From the NCBI GenBank assembly GCA_026709985.1, contig JAPORY010000078.1, forward strand, positions 44,206-108,205: a DNA stretch of 64,000 bases. Direction: 5' to 3'. The notes beneath the pieces were generated by a model. That model saw only the letters and a list, made by a program, of their open reading frames with translations. It made no database searches and was not told the DNA's origin. The position numbers and the translations under genes were made by a program. This stretch comes from Aestuariivita sp. (GTDB lineage: Bacteria; Pseudomonadota; Alphaproteobacteria; Rhodobacterales; Rhodobacteraceae). The stretch's first letter is position 1. The number at the start of each line of letters is the position of its first letter. Below are positions 54,255-62,456 of the stretch, piece after piece.

Positions 54255-54965
54255 TCAACTCTCTGCTAACAGATCATTGACCCAAACCGGAACAATCTGC
54301 GAAGCGGCTCCAAGCCTTTGTTCAGCGAATCGCGATAAACCATCGGTGGCAGCAAGATTGATTTCAACAGTGTGTGCACCGACTTTGCGTACGTCGTCTA
54401 CAAAATTCGCGGCTGGATAGACTTCTCCTGAAGTGCCGATTGCGGCAAAGAGCGTCGAGGCACGCAAATGCTGCATAATCGCATCCATATGGTAGGGTAT
54501 CTCGCCAAACCAAACTACGTCAGGTCGGCCCGCTGGTTGCTCGCAATTTGGACATCTTTCGCCGGGATGCATTGTCGCTGGTGATTCCCAGCGGTGGCCA
54601 CACTCGTGACAGAGTGCGAACTTTAGTTCGCCGTGCATGTGGATGGCACTCGCGCCCGCTTTTTCATGCAAGTCATCGACATTTTGAGTCACGATCACGA
54701 CAGTACCTGGATAATCGGCTTGTAGGCGAGCGAGGGCGATGTGAGCTGCATTTGGATTGGCATGGGCTGCTTGTTTCCGCCGAGCATTATAAAACTCATG
54801 GACAAGTGTTGGATTGCGCTCAAAACCTTCGGGGGTTGCAACATCTTCGAGACGGTGCTGACTCCAAATGCCATCAACGTCACGAAATGTGCCGAGGCCA
54901 CTCTCAGCAGAAATTCCAGCGCCAGTCAAAACGACAATGTAGTGATGTTGCATTCTTTGCTCCAT
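54255..54965 (-). CDS. cobB: NAD-dependent protein deacylase, sirtuin (CobB-like)
   Basis: 236 residues. GAGISAESGLGTFRD gives the NAD site and TQNVDDLHEKAG with HMHGELK carries the catalytic His. Two zinc cysteine pairs sit in CHECGH and CPNCEQ, and the FEIPYH-like stretch is VWFGEIPY. The YNARR motif (Tyr and Arg) is the mark of class III sirtuins, which favour succinyl and malonyl lysine. ATG 54965 or 54953 could be the start. It stands alone, downstream of the bufferin operon in the same direction with a 192-base gap. Confidence 0.93.
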   Translation of the reverse strand: MEQRMQHHYIVVLTGAGISAESGLGTFRDVDGIWSQHRLEDVATPEGFERNPTLVHEFYNARRKQAAHANPNAAHIALARLQADYPGTVVIVTQNVDDLHEKAGASAIHMHGELKFALCHECGHRWESPATMHPGERCPNCEQPAGRPDVVWFGEIPYHMDAIMQHLRASTLFAAIGTSGEVYPAANFVDDVRKVGAHTVEINLAATDGLSRFAEQRLGAASQIVPVWVNDLLAES

Positions 54966-55157
54966 CGGCGTGAAATTCTGCGTATGACAGCAGTGAAAAG
55001 TCGGGGACAGCCATCAGCCCCCAACCCGACAATCGTTTCGAGGGAATTTTCTCAAAGTCGTCAAAACGCAGACTTTGAACCCAAGGAACGCACGCGATCA
55101 GAGTCAACCAAACATGGCGCAAACACAAAAGGCCATAACGGATGAGCTAAGGTTTCC

Positions 55158-55676
55158 TCATCGTAATCCAAAAAGGCGGTCAAGTGAGATTGGCCCCGCG
55201 CCCTTTAATACCAAGACAAGTAGCAGAAAGACCCAAAGCGTACGCTCATCAATAAGGGCAATTGCGTTATCAAAATAGCGACCTAGCGATACCGCGTGTC
55301 CAGTGACATCGACAATTGTCTGAATTACAATAAATCCGATCATGGCAATTGCTGATAGACGGGTCATTAAACCGAGCAACAGTAAAGCCGGTAAGACATA
55401 TTCAGCCACGGTGCCGCCAAAAATTACCAATCGTTGAAAAATCGTAAGCTGACTGATATCGTAAAGCACGGCCTCGGCCGCTTTGGGAAATATTTGTCCA
55501 AACGCGCCAGCCGATGGCGAAAAAATCGAACCGTCGATTTTGAGGTTTGCAGAGTTCCAATAATATACCAAAAATACCGCCATAAAAACGACACGAGCGA
55601 GTGTTGGCACCAGAAAATCGCTATGTCTTGAGAATAAAGAGAAACAACCGTTGTAAAGTGAAATTAGCTTGCTCAT
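55158..55676 (-). CDS. DoxX-family membrane protein of the bufferin operon
   Basis: 172 residues from ATG 55676, with AAGGAGG upstream and the bufC stop 2 bases before it. About four helices: LVPTLARVVFMAVFLVYYWN, VIFGGTVAEYVLPALLLLGL, SAIAMIGFIVIQTIVDV and LWVFLLLVLVLKG. DoxX proteins commonly close MNIO/bufferin operons, where they may serve redox chemistry or transport at the membrane; the exact role is unknown. A longer frame to 55763 lies inside bufC. Confidence 0.85.
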   Translation of the reverse strand: MSKLISLYNGCFSLFSRHSDFLVPTLARVVFMAVFLVYYWNSANLKIDGSIFSPSAGAFGQIFPKAAEAVLYDISQLTIFQRLVIFGGTVAEYVLPALLLLGLMTRLSAIAMIGFIVIQTIVDVTGHAVSLGRYFDNAIALIDERTLWVFLLLVLVLKGAGPISLDRLFGLR

Positions 55677-55678
55677 GC

Positions 55679-56437
55679 CTAACCGCCCTCCTTTCGTGCG
55701 GAAATAATAGCTCCGCCTTTCAGTAGTTGTTCGAATATCAAGGTCAGGCAGAAATCCTGACATTTTCGAACTGCCGCGTCAAACGCTTTGCCCAGTGGTT
55801 CACCTCGACGCACCTGCTCCACAAATTCTGCACCGCCAGATGACAAAACAGTCAATTCTGGGTCGTAATTTGGCCGCATAACAAGAACGTCTTGGGCGGT
55901 CGCTACGACTTCCCTGTCTGCATCCTCTATTGCGCGAGCCCAAATCGAATAAATCGGCCATGAAGAACAAATTAATCCTAACGATGGCGCTAACTCAAAA
56001 CAGGTTATGGTCAATGCGGTCGGATCTAAGGCGTCGATCACGCCGGGATCAATGGGAACAGAATCAGCAGCATGATAGGAGCGACGCAGTTCGAGCTCAA
56101 GCCGTGCAACGTCGCTGAGATAAGGCAAGTTCGACAGTTGTTTGGTATTGGCAATGAATTCTGGTAAGCGCTGACCATAATGCATCATAATTCTTGATTG
56201 CGGTACGTGCTTACGGGCGTAGGCGTGCGCGAGATTCCGCATATTTTCCTCGCCCAAGAGCTTTGTGATTGCAGGAAAGCCGTCCTGCAACGCTGTTATG
56301 AGTGAAGTCACAACGTTATTTCGATAGACATTATAGCGTTTGCCGGCAGGTCGCTGATGTCCGTCCAATAGCCCTGTTGGGACGGGCGCTTGCGGGTCAA
56401 ACAAGCCGGAGAAAAATCTGTCCTGAAAAACTGTCAA
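55679..56437 (-). CDS. bufC: DUF2063 partner protein of MNIO (BufC-like)
   Basis: About 252 residues if TTG 56437 is the start. From there the sequence fits DUF2063: FQDRFFSGLFDPQAPVPTGL, KRYNVYRNNVVTSLITALQDGFPAI, and LPYLSDVARLELELRRSYHA. The family carries the precursor-recognition role beside the DUF692 oxidase. The open frame goes on to 56662, but those 75 residues do not look like the family, and relatives begin near here. The start remains uncertain because no strong ribosome site is visible. bufB ends 285 bases upstream. Confidence 0.78.
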   Translation of the reverse strand: MTVFQDRFFSGLFDPQAPVPTGLLDGHQRPAGKRYNVYRNNVVTSLITALQDGFPAITKLLGEENMRNLAHAYARKHVPQSRIMMHYGQRLPEFIANTKQLSNLPYLSDVARLELELRRSYHAADSVPIDPGVIDALDPTALTITCFELAPSLGLICSSWPIYSIWARAIEDADREVVATAQDVLVMRPNYDPELTVLSSGGAEFVEQVRRGEPLGKAFDAAVRKCQDFCLTLIFEQLLKGGAIISARKEGG

Positions 56438-56721
56438 GAGCGTGTGCCCATGGTAGGTTTTCCTAATTTGCCCGCCAAGCGGCAAATATTGAGGGGACCA
56501 AAGATCAGCGTAATGCCCAATTCCTGCATCAAGAGTGGCTTGCTGCCAGTAAATTTCGTTTTTTGGACAAACATACCAAAGACCCGCCCAAGTCAAGAAA
56601 AGAGAGCATCTGTTAGATATGACAGGCTGCAGGACATAGTGACACCCTTGTTCTGCTCGCAATCAAATAGACGAATCCCGCGCGGCGGTAAGGGTATCTT
56701 GCTGATGCAGCGAAAGGTTCG

Positions 56722-57588
56722 TTATGCCGGTTGTGAGATAAGTTCTAGGGCGTTAGCGACCCGATGCACTTCTGCGTCCAGAACGACCCACTCTGGTACT
56801 TCATTATCCCATTCGATCAAAACTGGTTGTGGACCCGTTTTTGCTAGGGTGTAGTCTAGTAGGGACCAGACAGGATTGCTTACAGCACATTTATGGCTGT
56901 CAATAAGTAGTGTTTCGCCATACCCATCTTGATCTTCCTCGTGACCACCTACGTGAAGTTCGCGAACTCGATCTAGAGGAAAGTCATCAATATAGGTCGT
57001 GGGGGAAAATCCGAGATTTGAGGCTGATACAAAAACATTGTTAATGTCAAGCAGCAGATAGCACCCCGTACGATTGCTGATTTCTTTCAGAAAGTCAGTT
57101 TCTGCCCAAGTGCTTTGTGAAAAAACAAGATAGCTAGAGGGATTCTCAAGCAGGATTGATCTCTTTAAGGCTTCTTGTACCTGATCAATATGGGCGGTGA
57201 TACGATCTAACGTTTGCATCGTGTAGGGAACAGGGAGCAGGTCATTGAGAAATTCGGTACCGTGAGTTGACCACGCCAAGTGCTCCGAAAAACTGACGGG
57301 CTGAAGCCAGTGTGTGAGTTTCTGCAGTCTCTGAATGTGCTCAATATCTAGGGGCTCCTCGCCGCCAATTGAGAGGCCGACACCATGAACTGAGATGGGG
57401 TAGTATTCGGACAGCGCCCGCATTTGAGCGTGCGAGCGCCCGCCGTCACCCATATAATTTTCTGCGTGAATTTCGAGCCAAGCCAACGGGCTTGATCGTG
57501 CCATAATCTCGTCGAAATGAACGGGCTTATATCCGACGCCTGGCAATGGCGGTAAGTTGGGATGATGCCGTGCCAAATCAAACATCAT
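56722..57588 (-). CDS. bufB: DUF692 multinuclear iron oxidase (MNIO, BufB-like)
   Basis: 288 residues with TIM-barrel metal-binding stretches WLEIHAENYM, SVHGVGLSIG, VSFSEHLAW, LLENPSSY, LLLDINNVFV, ELHVGGHEED and LIEWDNEVPEW. Such enzymes use two or three irons and oxygen to modify cysteines of the precursor peptide; in bufferins the products are thiooxazoles that bind copper. GAGGAAAA lies before the ATG. It follows the precursor gene after 95 bases that hold a strong stem-loop. Confidence 0.93.
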   Translation of the reverse strand: MMFDLARHHPNLPPLPGVGYKPVHFDEIMARSSPLAWLEIHAENYMGDGGRSHAQMRALSEYYPISVHGVGLSIGGEEPLDIEHIQRLQKLTHWLQPVSFSEHLAWSTHGTEFLNDLLPVPYTMQTLDRITAHIDQVQEALKRSILLENPSSYLVFSQSTWAETDFLKEISNRTGCYLLLDINNVFVSASNLGFSPTTYIDDFPLDRVRELHVGGHEEDQDGYGETLLIDSHKCAVSNPVWSLLDYTLAKTGPQPVLIEWDNEVPEWVVLDAEVHRVANALELISQPA

Positions 57589-57609
57589 TTTTCCTCAAAG
57601 TGACTCATG

Positions 57610-57662
57610 TCTCAACGGGGGAAGGTTCTGGCGTTGGCGCCTAAAAAGCCTCCCCCGTGAGA
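57610..57662 (-). terminator. Strong stem-loop between bufA and bufB
   Basis: Written on the plus strand, TCTCAACGGGGGAAGG (57610-57625) pairs with CCTCCCCCGTGAGA (57649-57662), one bulge aside, around a loop of 23 bases. On the transcribed strand it comes 21 bases after the precursor stop and 21 bases before the bufB start. It probably attenuates read-through or stabilises the precursor message, giving more precursor than enzyme. Confidence 0.65.
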
Positions 57663-57683
57663 TTGATTTCTTATCGCGCGACT

Positions 57684-57986
57684 TTAGCTCGGCAGGTCAC
57701 GTTCAAGGGCTTCGAGCGAGCCCATACGCGGCGTGCCGTCGGCCATCTCGGGCAATTCAATTGTGGCACAGGTTCCAGCTTCGACGAGTGTCCAAGCGTT
57801 GCCTTGGTAATCCACCGTTGAACTTCCTGCGCAAGTTGTTCCCGGTCCGGCCGCACAGTCGTTTTTTCCGGCAAGAGACACACCGAAGCATTTTTCTTTA
57901 GCTTGTGCCTCGGCCGCTGTGTTATGGCTAACCAAGGCCGCAGCGACTGCGCCAGCAATGGTGAGTGTTTTTATTGTTGATGACAT
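57684..57986 (-). CDS. bufA: Bufferin precursor peptide (DUF2282, BufA-like)
   Basis: 100 residues. A signal peptide ends near NTAAEA (about 26). The mature part has four cysteines: Cys33 (EKCFGV), Cys44 (GKNDCAAG), Cys52 (TTCAGSS) and Cys73 (AGTCA). These are the conserved set of DUF2282 bufferins, which BufB/BufC modify so that the secreted peptide binds copper. GGAGGATC lies before the ATG. It heads the operon bufA-bufB-bufC-doxX. The cysteine-free tail of 27 residues after Cys73 ([16 protein letters not shown]) is longer than in short family members. Confidence 0.92.
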   Translation of the reverse strand: MSSTIKTLTIAGAVAAALVSHNTAAEAQAKEKCFGVSLAGKNDCAAGPGTTCAGSSTVDYQGNAWTLVEAGTCATIELPEMADGTPRMGSLEALERDLPS

Positions 57987-58126
57987 TTTTGAAGATCCTC
58001 CAATTTAACCAATAGAACTAATCAAAGATTACTGCTTCGTCACCAGCATCTTCTCTGATTCCACGAACAGTTGTCTTTAAACTAGGTTTGAACTGATCGC
58101 AACTGCCTGTCATTGGCTATCGGGGA

Positions 58127-60097
58127 TTAGTGGATAGCGATTTTCCTGTCTAATCGAAGATCGGGAGGCAGGGCTGCCGTTGCCAACGTCGTCGTGACAT
58201 CGTCAAGACTTCGCACTGAGGTTTGTTTTTCCCCAAGTTTACGGATCGTTACCGTGCGGTCAGCCACCTCTCTTGCCCCGATGGCAAGAATAATTGGAAT
58301 TTTTGCAACCGAGTGCTCGCGGACCTTAAAATTGATTTTTTCGTTACGCAGATCTGCATAAGCGCGAATGCCTGCGTTCGTTAGTTTCTCGACTGCTTCT
58401 TCGACATAGTCCGCAACCTCGGATACGATAGATGCGACCACGACTTGCCGCGGCGCGAGCCAGAACGGTAGTTTGCCGGCGTGTTCTTCAATCAATATTC
58501 CGATAAATCTCTCGAAAGAACCCAGCACAGCACGATGGAGGATAACGGGTCGATGCTTACCGCCGTCGGTTCCAATGTAAAAGGCACCGAGTCGCTCCGG
58601 CAAAACAAAGTCAACTTGAAAAGTTCCACATTGCCAGTCACGTCCGATCGCATCTGTTAGAACGAATTCGAGCTTTGGTCCGTAGAAGGCACCCTCGCCA
58701 GGGTTGTGCTCCACCTCTGAATTTATTTTTTTTGCCGCATTCAGCAAAGCAGTCTCGGCCTTGTCCCAAGTTGCGTCCGAGCCAGCCCGAACTTCGGGCC
58801 GATCTGAATACTTGATCCTGCAGGTCGGGAAGCCGAGGTCAGTGTATACAGAAGTTAGGAATTCGATGAATCGCGCACATTCTGTCTCAACCTGATCCTC
58901 TGTGGCGAAAATGTGAGCATCATCTTGAACAAATCCGCGAACCCGCATTAATCCATGCAGGGCTCCGGACGGCTCATAGCGGTTGCAGGAACCGAATTCG
59001 GCCATTCGAAGCGGTAGATCGCGATAGGACTTTATACCTTGTTTAAAGAGTTCAACATGACCAGGACAGTTCATCGGTTTCAGCGCGTTGATTGCCTTCT
59101 CTCGCGCATGATCCTCGTCGACTTCGACGATAAACATATGTTCGCGGTACTTTTCCCAGTGACCAGATTTTTCCCATAGGCTACGCTCAAGGACTTGCGG
59201 GGTATTGACTTCTACGTAACCACCTTTTCGTTGCTTGCGTCGCATATAGTCTTGCAGGGTTGTGTACAGTGTCCAACCATGCGGGTGCCAAAAAATCTGA
59301 CCCGGCGCCTCTGGCTGGGTGTGAAAGAGGTTCATTTCGTGACCGAGTTTTCGATGATCTCTTCTGGCCGCTTCTTCAAGCATTTGAAGATGGGCTTTCA
59401 GCTTTTGTCGCGAGGTGAAGGCAATTCCGTAGATCCGTTGAAGCATGGCGTTGTTGGAATCACCGCGCCAGAATGCACCAGCAATTGACATTAACTTGAA
59501 GGCATCTGCGGGGACTTGCCCGGTATGCTGCAGATGCGGCCCGCGACATAGGTCTTGCCAATCGCCGTGCCAATACATCCGTAGCTGTTGATCAGCGGGG
59601 ATCGCTTCGACTAACTCAACTTTATAGTTTTCGTTGCGTGCTTGATAGAACTCAATCGCCTGCTCGCGATCCCAGACTTCTGTTCGAACGGGGTCACGAC
59701 TGTTGATGATTTCTTTCATGCGTTGTTCAATACGAGCAAGATCTTCGGGTACAAAAGCTTCTTTGCGATCAAAGTCATAATACCAGCCATTATTGATCAC
59801 GGGTCCGATGGTCACTTTCGTTTCGGGCCACAACTCTTGCACAGCGCGAGCCATGATGTGCGCTAAGTCGTGGCGCACAAGTTCGTTAGCTTGAATTTCG
59901 TCTTTAGAGGTGTGAATAGTGATTGATGCATCTACAAGGATCGGCCAAGCCAGATCCCAATGCTGCGAATTTACCGTGGCACTAATCGCGGTCTTTTGCA
60001 AAGAAGTCGAGATATCTGCTGCGACTTTTGCGGCGGTAATGCCAGTTGGGTATTTTCGGATCTGTCCACTTGGGAGGGTCAGAGAGATGGAACTCAT
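58127..60097 (-). CDS. thrS: Threonyl-tRNA synthetase
   Basis: 656 residues, the normal size. It has an N-terminal TGS domain (1-60), an editing domain with [14 protein letters not shown] (HxxxH) and the later RGPHLQHTG, a class II core with [30 protein letters not shown] and [12 protein letters not shown], a zinc site from the core Cys and His residues, and a C-terminal anticodon-binding domain. It charges tRNA-Thr. The gene is transcribed alone; I found no T-box or other leader. A 162-base gap separates it from the divergent hydrolase. Confidence 0.97.
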   Translation of the reverse strand: MSSISLTLPSGQIRKYPTGITAAKVAADISTSLQKTAISATVNSQHWDLAWPILVDASITIHTSKDEIQANELVRHDLAHIMARAVQELWPETKVTIGPVINNGWYYDFDRKEAFVPEDLARIEQRMKEIINSRDPVRTEVWDREQAIEFYQARNENYKVELVEAIPADQQLRMYWHGDWQDLCRGPHLQHTGQVPADAFKLMSIAGAFWRGDSNNAMLQRIYGIAFTSRQKLKAHLQMLEEAARRDHRKLGHEMNLFHTQPEAPGQIFWHPHGWTLYTTLQDYMRRKQRKGGYVEVNTPQVLERSLWEKSGHWEKYREHMFIVEVDEDHAREKAINALKPMNCPGHVELFKQGIKSYRDLPLRMAEFGSCNRYEPSGALHGLMRVRGFVQDDAHIFATEDQVETECARFIEFLTSVYTDLGFPTCRIKYSDRPEVRAGSDATWDKAETALLNAAKKINSEVEHNPGEGAFYGPKLEFVLTDAIGRDWQCGTFQVDFVLPERLGAFYIGTDGGKHRPVILHRAVLGSFERFIGILIEEHAGKLPFWLAPRQVVVASIVSEVADYVEEAVEKLTNAGIRAYADLRNEKINFKVREHSVAKIPIILAIGAREVADRTVTIRKLGEKQTSVRSLDDVTTTLATAALPPDLRLDRKIAIH

Positions 60098-60259
60098 AGT
60101 TGTTTTCCTCGTCAGTTTGGCGCCAACAATACGCCCGTTTGCAGGTCAGGAAGGCTCGTGCCAAAATGTCGAGGTTCTGTCAAGCGTTCAAGTGACGGTC
60201 AAACAAAAGTAACAAGAACTTTAAATCTGATCGTTGGCCTAGGGTTTTGGGGAGGATAC

Positions 60260-61027
60260 ATGTCGTCATTGAATTTTATTGAAACTGAACAGGGTCGAAA
60301 ACTGGCTTATCATTTCTCGGTCGGCGAAAGCCCAACGATCGTGTTTTTGGCTGGACTAAAGTCGGATATGAACGGAACAAAAGCTTTGCGCCTTGAGGAG
60401 TGGTCGAAACAACTTGGATTTGCCTTCCTTCGGTTTGATTACAGCGGCCACGGCGAAAGTTCTGGTCGATTCGAGGATGGTTGTATTGGCGATTGGCACC
60501 AAGATACCCTTGCTATCATTGACAGCGTGACAACCGGTCCGATTGTGCTAGTCGGTTCTTCAATGGGTGGGTGGCAGGCTTTACTGGTGGCGCGCACCCG
60601 TCCGAACCAAGTTGCCGGTATTGTAACCGTCGCCGCCGCGCCCGATTTTACCGAGGATTTCTATTGGGTTAATTTTTCTGCGGAAGAACGTAATCGGTTG
60701 CTTCGCGACGGTTATATTGAGTGCAATTCCGATTATGATGAACCGTACATTATTTCTCGGCGCCTGATTGAGGATAGCCGAAAGCATTTGGTGCTTAGAT
60801 CGCCTTTGATATTGCCGTTTCCAGTGCGATGTTTGCAGGGAACAGAAGATACGGCTGTGACGACAGAGACGGCAATAAGATTATTTGACCATGCCAACTC
60901 TCGCGATATGGTGCTAACCCTGGTCAAGGATGCGGATCATCGATTTTCTGACGAACGCTGTTTAGAGTTGATCAAGGAAGCGCTGCTAAGTGTCCTCACG
61001 AGAGTGGCGGCCGCGCCACCGATCTAG
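60260..61027 (+). CDS. Alpha/beta hydrolase (ABHD10-like thioesterase/esterase)
   Basis: 255 residues from ATG 60260, after GGGGAGG. Nucleophile elbow GSSMGGW (Ser about 106), acid in GTEDTAV and His in DADHRFS. The MGG-W elbow and overall size resemble ABHD10-type acyl-protein thioesterases. A longer frame from 59960 overlaps thrS and is rejected. The substrate is unknown. A hairpin after the stop fits a terminator, and phaZ converges on it. Confidence 0.85.
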   Translation: MSSLNFIETEQGRKLAYHFSVGESPTIVFLAGLKSDMNGTKALRLEEWSKQLGFAFLRFDYSGHGESSGRFEDGCIGDWHQDTLAIIDSVTTGPIVLVGSSMGGWQALLVARTRPNQVAGIVTVAAAPDFTEDFYWVNFSAEERNRLLRDGYIECNSDYDEPYIISRRLIEDSRKHLVLRSPLILPFPVRCLQGTEDTAVTTETAIRLFDHANSRDMVLTLVKDADHRFSDERCLELIKEALLSVLTRVAAAPPI

Positions 61028-61051
61028 AACTTGACCTATAGCGGCAATCGC

Positions 61052-61086
61052 AACGCTACGCGCTCACGCGGCGGCGTTTTTATTTG
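61052..61086 (+). terminator. Rho-independent terminator candidate of the hydrolase gene
   Basis: AACGC-TA-CGCG (61052-61062), loop CTCA, CGCG-GCG-GCGTT (61067-61078) forms a GC-rich stem, followed by TTTTTATTT. It lies 24 bases after the hydrolase stop and reaches into the last codons of phaZ on the other strand. Confidence 0.5.
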
Positions 61087-62323
61087 CTGCTTTTCGGGTA
61101 TTCGAGTCGATAAAATCTAGGATCAGGGGTCTAATATTATCTCGCCAGCTGCGGCCCGCAAATATTCCATAATGTCCGGCGTTTGGCTCTATATGGCTGG
61201 CCTTCAAATCTTCCGACAATCCCGTACACAAATTAAGTGCGGCGACACACTGGCCGGGCGCGGATATATCATCATTGGCGCCCTCAACTGTCTTGACAGC
61301 AACGCGTGTTATTTTGCCGATATCAATGGGGTGGCCGCCGACTGAAAATGCGTTTCGTGCGATTTCGCGGCTCTTAAATATTCGTTCGACGGTCGATAGG
61401 TAGAATTCAGCTGTCATGTCCATGACAGCAAGGTATTCATCATAGAATCTATTGTGACGATCATGATCGGATGCTTCTTGTCGAGCGACCGAACATATTT
61501 GCTCAAGAAAAGAATGTGAGTGTTGTTCGATATTCATTGACACAAATGATGCGAGTTGTAGCAGCCCCGGATAAACCATTCGGCCAACTCCAGGGTATTT
61601 GAAGCCGACCCGTTGGAGCATCGTCTCTTCGAGTTGACCCATTGTGATTCTCCGTCCAAAGTCCGTGATTTCCGTGGGAGTTGCATCTGGATCAATTGGT
61701 CCGCCGATGAGAGTTAGGGTCTGAGGTTGAGCGTCGGGATCTTGTTCCGCGAGATATGCCGTTGCTGCAAGAGTCAACGGCGCTGGCTGGCAAACAGCGA
61801 TAACATGAATATCGGGTCCCAAAGTCCTCATAAAATCGACCAGATAAAGGACGTAATCTTCGATATCAAACTTGCCGGCGCTGACCGGAATTTCACGAGC
61901 GTTGTGCCAGTCTGTGATGTAGACGTCACAATCAACAAGAAGCGATTGCACGGTTGACCTTAGCAGCGTTGCGTAGTGCCCGGACATTGGGGCGACAAGC
62001 AATACTCTTCTCTTGGCGGTCTTTCGGTCCGCCACATCAAAATTGATTAAATCACCGAAGGGTCGTTTGACGACAGTTTCGACATTGACAAGATGATCCC
62101 GTCCATCTGGGCCGGTGAGTGAGTGGATATTCCAGTCTGGCTTGGCGACCATTCGCTGAAATGAGCGCTCGGTTACTGCCCCCCAGGCTGCCATCCATTG
62201 CATGGCGGGGCTCGGAAACAGTGCAAAGAGGGGATATGATGCCAAGGCCTGTGCGGTTGCGCCGAGCCATTGATTAGTGTTGCGCGTGGCTTCCATAAGA
62301 TCATATGTCATCATATACCGCAT
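61064..62323 (-). CDS. phaZ: Intracellular polyhydroxyalkanoate depolymerase
   Basis: 419 residues. The N-terminal MRYMMTYDLMEATRNTNQWL and VLLVAPMSGHYATLLR, DVYITDWHNAREIPVSAG and the lipase-box-like VCQPA (nucleophilic Cys) are standard for PHB depolymerases. The C-terminal VEGANDDISAPGQ and EPNAGHYGIFAG carry the acid and His. It mobilises stored PHA granules. Divergent from phaC across 133 bases, the usual alphaproteobacterial arrangement. Confidence 0.94.
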   Translation of the reverse strand: MRYMMTYDLMEATRNTNQWLGATAQALASYPLFALFPSPAMQWMAAWGAVTERSFQRMVAKPDWNIHSLTGPDGRDHLVNVETVVKRPFGDLINFDVADRKTAKRRVLLVAPMSGHYATLLRSTVQSLLVDCDVYITDWHNAREIPVSAGKFDIEDYVLYLVDFMRTLGPDIHVIAVCQPAPLTLAATAYLAEQDPDAQPQTLTLIGGPIDPDATPTEITDFGRRITMGQLEETMLQRVGFKYPGVGRMVYPGLLQLASFVSMNIEQHSHSFLEQICSVARQEASDHDRHNRFYDEYLAVMDMTAEFYLSTVERIFKSREIARNAFSVGGHPIDIGKITRVAVKTVEGANDDISAPGQCVAALNLCTGLSEDLKASHIEPNAGHYGIFAGRSWRDNIRPLILDFIDSNTRKAANKNAAA

Positions 62324-62340
62324 GAAAAACTCCTTACTGT

Positions 62341-62420
62341 TTGCAACACTGTTTCGGCGCAGAAACTAGATTTAAGGTGGTTGAGTTAAAACCTCGCTTT
62401 ACCTTATGTTGCAATCTGTT
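62341..62420. promoter_or_regulatory. Repeated element in the phaZ-phaC intergenic region
   Basis: TTGCAACACTGTTT (62341-62354) and TTGCAATCTGTTT (62409-62421) share TTGCAA-(1-2)-CTGTTT, one copy just upstream of each divergent gene. The same 8-mer TTGCAACA also appears inverted as TGTTGCAA at 62407-62414. PHA genes in related bacteria are repressed by PhaR, which binds TGC-rich repeats here, so this is a candidate PhaR site. The assignment is inference. Confidence 0.4.
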
Positions 62421-62456
62421 TTAAACTACCAAAGGAAGTATGGGAGTTAGTAGACA

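Noticed and set aside
60098..60259. T-box or other leader before thrS
   Set aside because: Only 162 bases, with no T-box core or stacked stems visible.
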